Source of the DNA: an uncultured Rickettsiales bacterium
Lineage (GTDB): Bacteria > Pseudomonadota > Alphaproteobacteria > Rickettsiales > UBA1997
NCBI GenBank assembly: GCA_944391025.1
Contig: CALXSC010000101.1
Span: 1-39,696 of the forward strand
Length of the DNA stretch: 39,696 nucleotides
Direction of reading: 5' to 3'
Part shown: positions 39,573 through 39,696 of the stretch, in pieces
Numbering within the stretch: the stretch's first letter is position 1
Layout: each line of letters begins with the position of its first letter
Position numbers and translations under genes: made by a program
The notes under the pieces: model-generated
What the model saw: only the letters and a program-made list of their open reading frames with translations
Told to the model about the DNA's origin: nothing
The model's database searches: none

Positions 39573-39696
39573 AATCCCGCTTGCATTTGAATACCTTGTG
39601 TTATATCTATAACAGCTTGTTTATTATATAAAGACAAACTATTACCAGTTTGTGCTATTATACTACTAATTCTATACTTTTGTTCTAATGTCATTA
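39573..39696. repeat. Terminal direct repeat marking circular closure (right copy)
   Basis: Exact duplicate of bases 1-124. It should be removed when the molecule is circularised. Confidence 0.95.

Noticed and set aside
38531-39694. A separate 387-aa gene at the right edge
   Set aside because: Its apparent start is only an internal Met. The frame is continuous with 1-1244 through the 124-bp overlap and forms full-length TraG.

Overview
The window is a complete circular conjugative plasmid of about 39,572 bp, written out linearly. Bases 1-124 are repeated exactly at 39573-39696, and one gene (traG) runs across the join in frame. The DNA is very AT-rich, and genes are tightly packed within modules. 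The gene set is an F-type type IV secretion system with a signal-peptidase-like TraF, a MobF relaxase, ParA plus a ribbon-helix-helix partner, a large DnaA_N-like initiator and many toxin-antitoxin genes. This set suggests a host-associated, AT-rich proteobacterium. An alphaproteobacterium of the Rickettsiales/Holosporales type is my best guess, but that is inference from gene content and no chromosomal marker is present.

Transfer region (minus strand, 14.65 kb down to 1, continuing 39.57 to 38.53 kb): one long operon reads traA(pilin)-traL-traE-DUF736-like-traK-traB-traV-traC-trbI-traF(S26 peptidase)-traW-traU-trbC-traN-traF(thioredoxin-like)-traH-traG, with many stop/start overlaps. A good sigma-70-type promoter lies in front of the pilin gene. 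The pilin gene carries a run of 12 G that puts it out of frame. It is either a phase-variable switch in the off state or an indel error.

Replication and stability region (14.8-18.8 kb): an XRE regulator divergent from tra, five 22-bp iterons, three 12-bp repeats, an AT-rich tract, parA, a small RHH parB/parG-like gene flanked by ACATT-N4-AATGT repeats, the replication initiator, and a convergent HU gene.

Accessory region 1 (18.8-25.5 kb): a serine resolvase, a 54-aa protein, an ORF6N protein, a DUF4143 ATPase, a 5'-truncated STELLO/DUF288-like glycosyltransferase flanked on both sides by noncoding DNA rich in stem-loops, a HigBA-type toxin-antitoxin pair and several small unknown genes.

Mobilisation region (25.5-32.6 kb): about 740 bp of noncoding DNA with a row of long perfect inverted repeats (best oriT candidate), an RHH accessory protein, the TraD coupling protein, an unusual RelE-like protein with C-terminal helix-turn-helix-like segments, and the MobF relaxase-helicase TraI.

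Accessory region 2 (32.7-38.5 kb, plus strand): AbiEi/AbiEii toxin-antitoxin, a membrane protein, a class II Fic protein, a small membrane protein probably broken by a poly-T indel, a BrnT-like toxin with its antitoxin, a protein built of repeated DUF736-like units, a secreted protein and a small tail-anchored-like protein. This cluster runs head-on into the end of traG.

No rRNA, tRNA, CRISPR array or intact insertion sequence was seen.
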